A DNA stretch of 64,000 nucleotides, from contig NZ_SRXX01000016.1 in assembly GCF_004804315.1 (NCBI RefSeq), positions 1 through 64,000 of the forward strand. Reading direction: 5' to 3'. A program made the position numbers and the translations under genes. Below, in pieces: positions 62,242 to 64,000 of this stretch. The stretch is from Flagellimonas onchidii. Lineage in GTDB: Bacteria > Bacteroidota > Bacteroidia > Flavobacteriales > Flavobacteriaceae. Numbering within the stretch: position 1 is the stretch's first letter; each line of letters starts with the position of its first letter. The notes beneath the pieces are model-generated. The model was not told the origin of the DNA and did no database searches. It was given only the letters and a program-made list of their open reading frames with translations.

Positions 62242-64000
62242 ATGGCGACAGGTAAAATCAATGTTTCTGTAGAGAACATATTTCCCTTAATCAAAAAATT
62301 CCTTTACAGCGATCATGAAATATTTTTACGTGAACTTATTTCCAACGCTACGGATGCTACACTCAAGTTAAAACACCTGACCTCAATTGGAGAGGCCAAA
62401 GTCGAATACGGCAACCCTATCATTGAGGTTAAAGTGGATAAGGACAAAAAACAAATCCACATCATTGACCAGGGCATTGGGATGACCGAGGAAGAAGTCA
62501 AAAAATACATTAATGAAGTGGCTTTTTCCGGAGCTGAAGAATTTCTGGATAAGTATAAAGATGTTGGCAAAGATGCAGGAATCATAGGTCACTTTGGTCT
62601 TGGTTTCTATTCTGCATTTATGGTTGCAGATAAAGTAGAGATCATCACCAAAAGTTTCAAAGACGAATCTGCGGTACATTGGTCATGCGACGGCTCACCT
62701 GAATTTAGTCTGAAGGAAGCCAAAAAAGAAGAGCGTGGTACTGAAATCATCCTGCATGTAGCCGAAGATTCCACTGAATTCTTGGAAGATGCCAAGATCA
62801 GGGAGCTTTTGACAAAGTACAATAAATTTATGCCTATTCCCATCAAGTTTGGCACAAAAACCGAAACGCTTCCCAAACCTGAAGGTGCAAAAGAAGAAGA
62901 TCCAGCACCCACCCAAGAAGTAGATGATATTATCAACAACCCTACTCCCGCTTGGACCAAGCAGCCTGCAGATCTAAAAGATGAGGATTACAAATCATTT
63001 TATCGAGAATTGTACCCCATGCAATTTGAGGAGCCATTGTTCAACATTCATTTGAACGTGGATTATCCATTCAACTTGACAGGAATCCTTTATTTTCCAA
63101 AGTTGACCAATGACCTCAACATACAAAAAGACAAAATTCAGCTGTACCAAAACCAAGTTTTTGTAACGGACAACGTCGAGGGTATTGTACCAGAGTTCTT
63201 GACAATGCTTCGTGGAGTAATTGACTCTCCGGACATTCCATTGAACGTCTCTAGATCTTATTTACAAGCCGATGGAGCCGTCAAGAAGATTTCTTCATAC
63301 ATCACAAGAAAGGTGGCGGACAAGTTAAATTCCTTGTTCAAAAACAATCGTGAAGATTTTGAGCAAAAGTGGAACGACATCAAGGTAGTTATTGAATACG
63401 GAATGCTTTCCGAGGAAAAATTCTTTGAAAAAGCTGACAAATTTGCGCTCTACCCAACTGTTGATGGCAAATTTTATACCTATGAAGAATTAGAAAAGCA
63501 GATCAAGGACAATCAAACTGACAAAGACGACAAACTTGTGGTCTTGTACGCTTCCAACAAAGAAGCACAACACAGTTATATTGAAGCAGCAAAAGCTAAA
63601 GGCTATGAAGTACTTCTACTTGACTCTCCTATTGTGTCCCATTTGATGCAAAAACTGGAGACTTCAAAGGAAAAGCTTTCTTTTGCACGGGTAGATGCTG
63701 ACCATGTGGATAACCTTATTAAAAAGGAAGACACTGCTATTTCTAAACTATCAGACGATGAGAAGGAAAAGCTGAAAGGTGAAATTGAAGAAGTGATCAA
63801 AGAAAAGGGTTTTACAATACAGATGGAAGCCATGGACAGTACTGCCTCTCCTTTTATCATAACCGAACCAGAATTCATGCGAAGAATGAAAGAGATGCAG
63901 CAAACTGGAGGCGGTGGTATGTTTGGAATGGGCAATATGCCAGAAATGTTCAATCTTATTGTAAACACCAATCATGAACTGGTGAGTGAGATATTAAACA
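62242..64000 (+). CDS. htpG: Molecular chaperone HtpG (Hsp90), 3' end missing
   Basis: The visible 586 codons start MATGKINVSVENIFPLIKKF. The GHKL ATPase elements are RELISNATDATLKL, IDQGIGMTEEE and GHFGLGFYSAFM; the middle domain and part of the C-terminal dimerisation domain (MQQTGGGGMFGMGNMP) follow. The last few dozen residues lie beyond the window. It is a cytoplasmic chaperone, usually heat-induced. The frame is intact throughout. Confidence 0.97.
   Translation, partial: MATGKINVSVENIFPLIKKFLYSDHEIFLRELISNATDATLKLKHLTSIGEAKVEYGNPIIEVKVDKDKKQIHIIDQGIGMTEEEVKKYINEVAFSGAEEFLDKYKDVGKDAGIIGHFGLGFYSAFMVADKVEIITKSFKDESAVHWSCDGSPEFSLKEAKKEERGTEIILHVAEDSTEFLEDAKIRELLTKYNKFMPIPIKFGTKTETLPKPEGAKEEDPAPTQEVDDIINNPTPAWTKQPADLKDEDYKSFYRELYPMQFEEPLFNIHLNVDYPFNLTGILYFPKLTNDLNIQKDKIQLYQNQVFVTDNVEGIVPEFLTMLRGVIDSPDIPLNVSRSYLQADGAVKKISSYITRKVADKLNSLFKNNREDFEQKWNDIKVVIEYGMLSEEKFFEKADKFALYPTVDGKFYTYEELEKQIKDNQTDKDDKLVVLYASNKEAQHSYIEAAKAKGYEVLLLDSPIVSHLMQKLETSKEKLSFARVDADHVDNLIKKEDTAISKLSDDEKEKLKGEIEEVIKEKGFTIQMEAMDSTASPFIITEPEFMRRMKEMQQTGGGGMFGMGNMPEMFNLIVNTNHELVSEILN

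Noticed and set aside
1..64000. CRISPR array, rRNA operon or prophage
   Set aside because: No regularly spaced repeats, rRNA-like stretch or phage structural genes were seen in reading the window.

Overview
The window looks like chromosome of a marine Flavobacteriaceae-type bacterium (Bacteroidota). The basis is AT-rich coding DNA, several TAnnTTTG-type -7 promoter elements, the small-gene order rpmB-rpmG-DUF4295, a Sec/lipoprotein-type (clade II) nitrous oxide reductase cluster, a compact crtI-crtB-crtZ carotenoid operon, and many lipoprotein enzymes. Genus cannot be fixed from the sequence alone.

Layout. 1-2100 is accessory DNA: the end of a GC-richer IS21-type insertion sequence with four tandem terminal repeats, a class II Fic protein behind a perfect 28-bp palindrome, and a 20-nt piece matching the 3' end of a tRNA followed by a terminator, possibly an integration boundary. 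2202-14022 (minus strand) holds a TetR regulator and a tight fucose operon. It encodes a sulfatase and a GH29 fucosidase to release L-fucose, then mutarotase, fucose dehydrogenase, fuconolactonase, fuconate dehydratase, 2-keto-3-deoxy-fuconate dehydrogenase, 2,4-diketo-3-deoxy-fuconate hydrolase and a lactate-oxidising flavoenzyme. Together these form the complete non-phosphorylative route to pyruvate. An AraC regulator lies upstream. No transporter or SusC/D pair is present.

14157-23741 is a nitrous oxide reduction (nos) region: an Rrf2 regulator (minus) faces cytochrome c, a fasciclin lipoprotein, nosZ, a NosB-like membrane protein, nosL, a cupin, a NosL-beta-barrel fusion, nosD, nosF and nosY. 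Inside it sits a separately transcribed 66-residue double-glycine-leader peptide with a Cys/His-rich core. Its promoter has the same FNR-like box and -7 spacing as the promoter in front of the whole cluster. This is the most unusual object in the window.

23857-26456 carries a GMC oxidoreductase with its small partner and a tRNA-Leu(GAG). 27336-30999 is a carotenoid operon led by a MerR-type regulator with both cobalamin-photoreceptor motifs of CarH. 30989-42744 contains two tandem TlpA-like proteins (one without its CXXC), aconitase, MoxR, two periplasmic prolyl isomerases, assorted small proteins and rimO. 42973-48200 has a DUF2911 protein, a frameshifted sialate O-acetylesterase, a three-domain esterase and a methyltransferase. 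48264-64000 is mostly core: ftsY, DUF4295, rpmG, rpmB, cinA, an HPt protein, an exonuclease, a lipoyl E2, recR, a sodium:solute symporter, a TonB-type outer-membrane receptor, a FabH-like synthase and the start of htpG, which runs off the window.

Protein families and motifs were assigned by reading the translations; no database search was run. Start codons were moved to an internal ATG where the longest frame began with TTG or GTG or lacked a plausible N-terminus.
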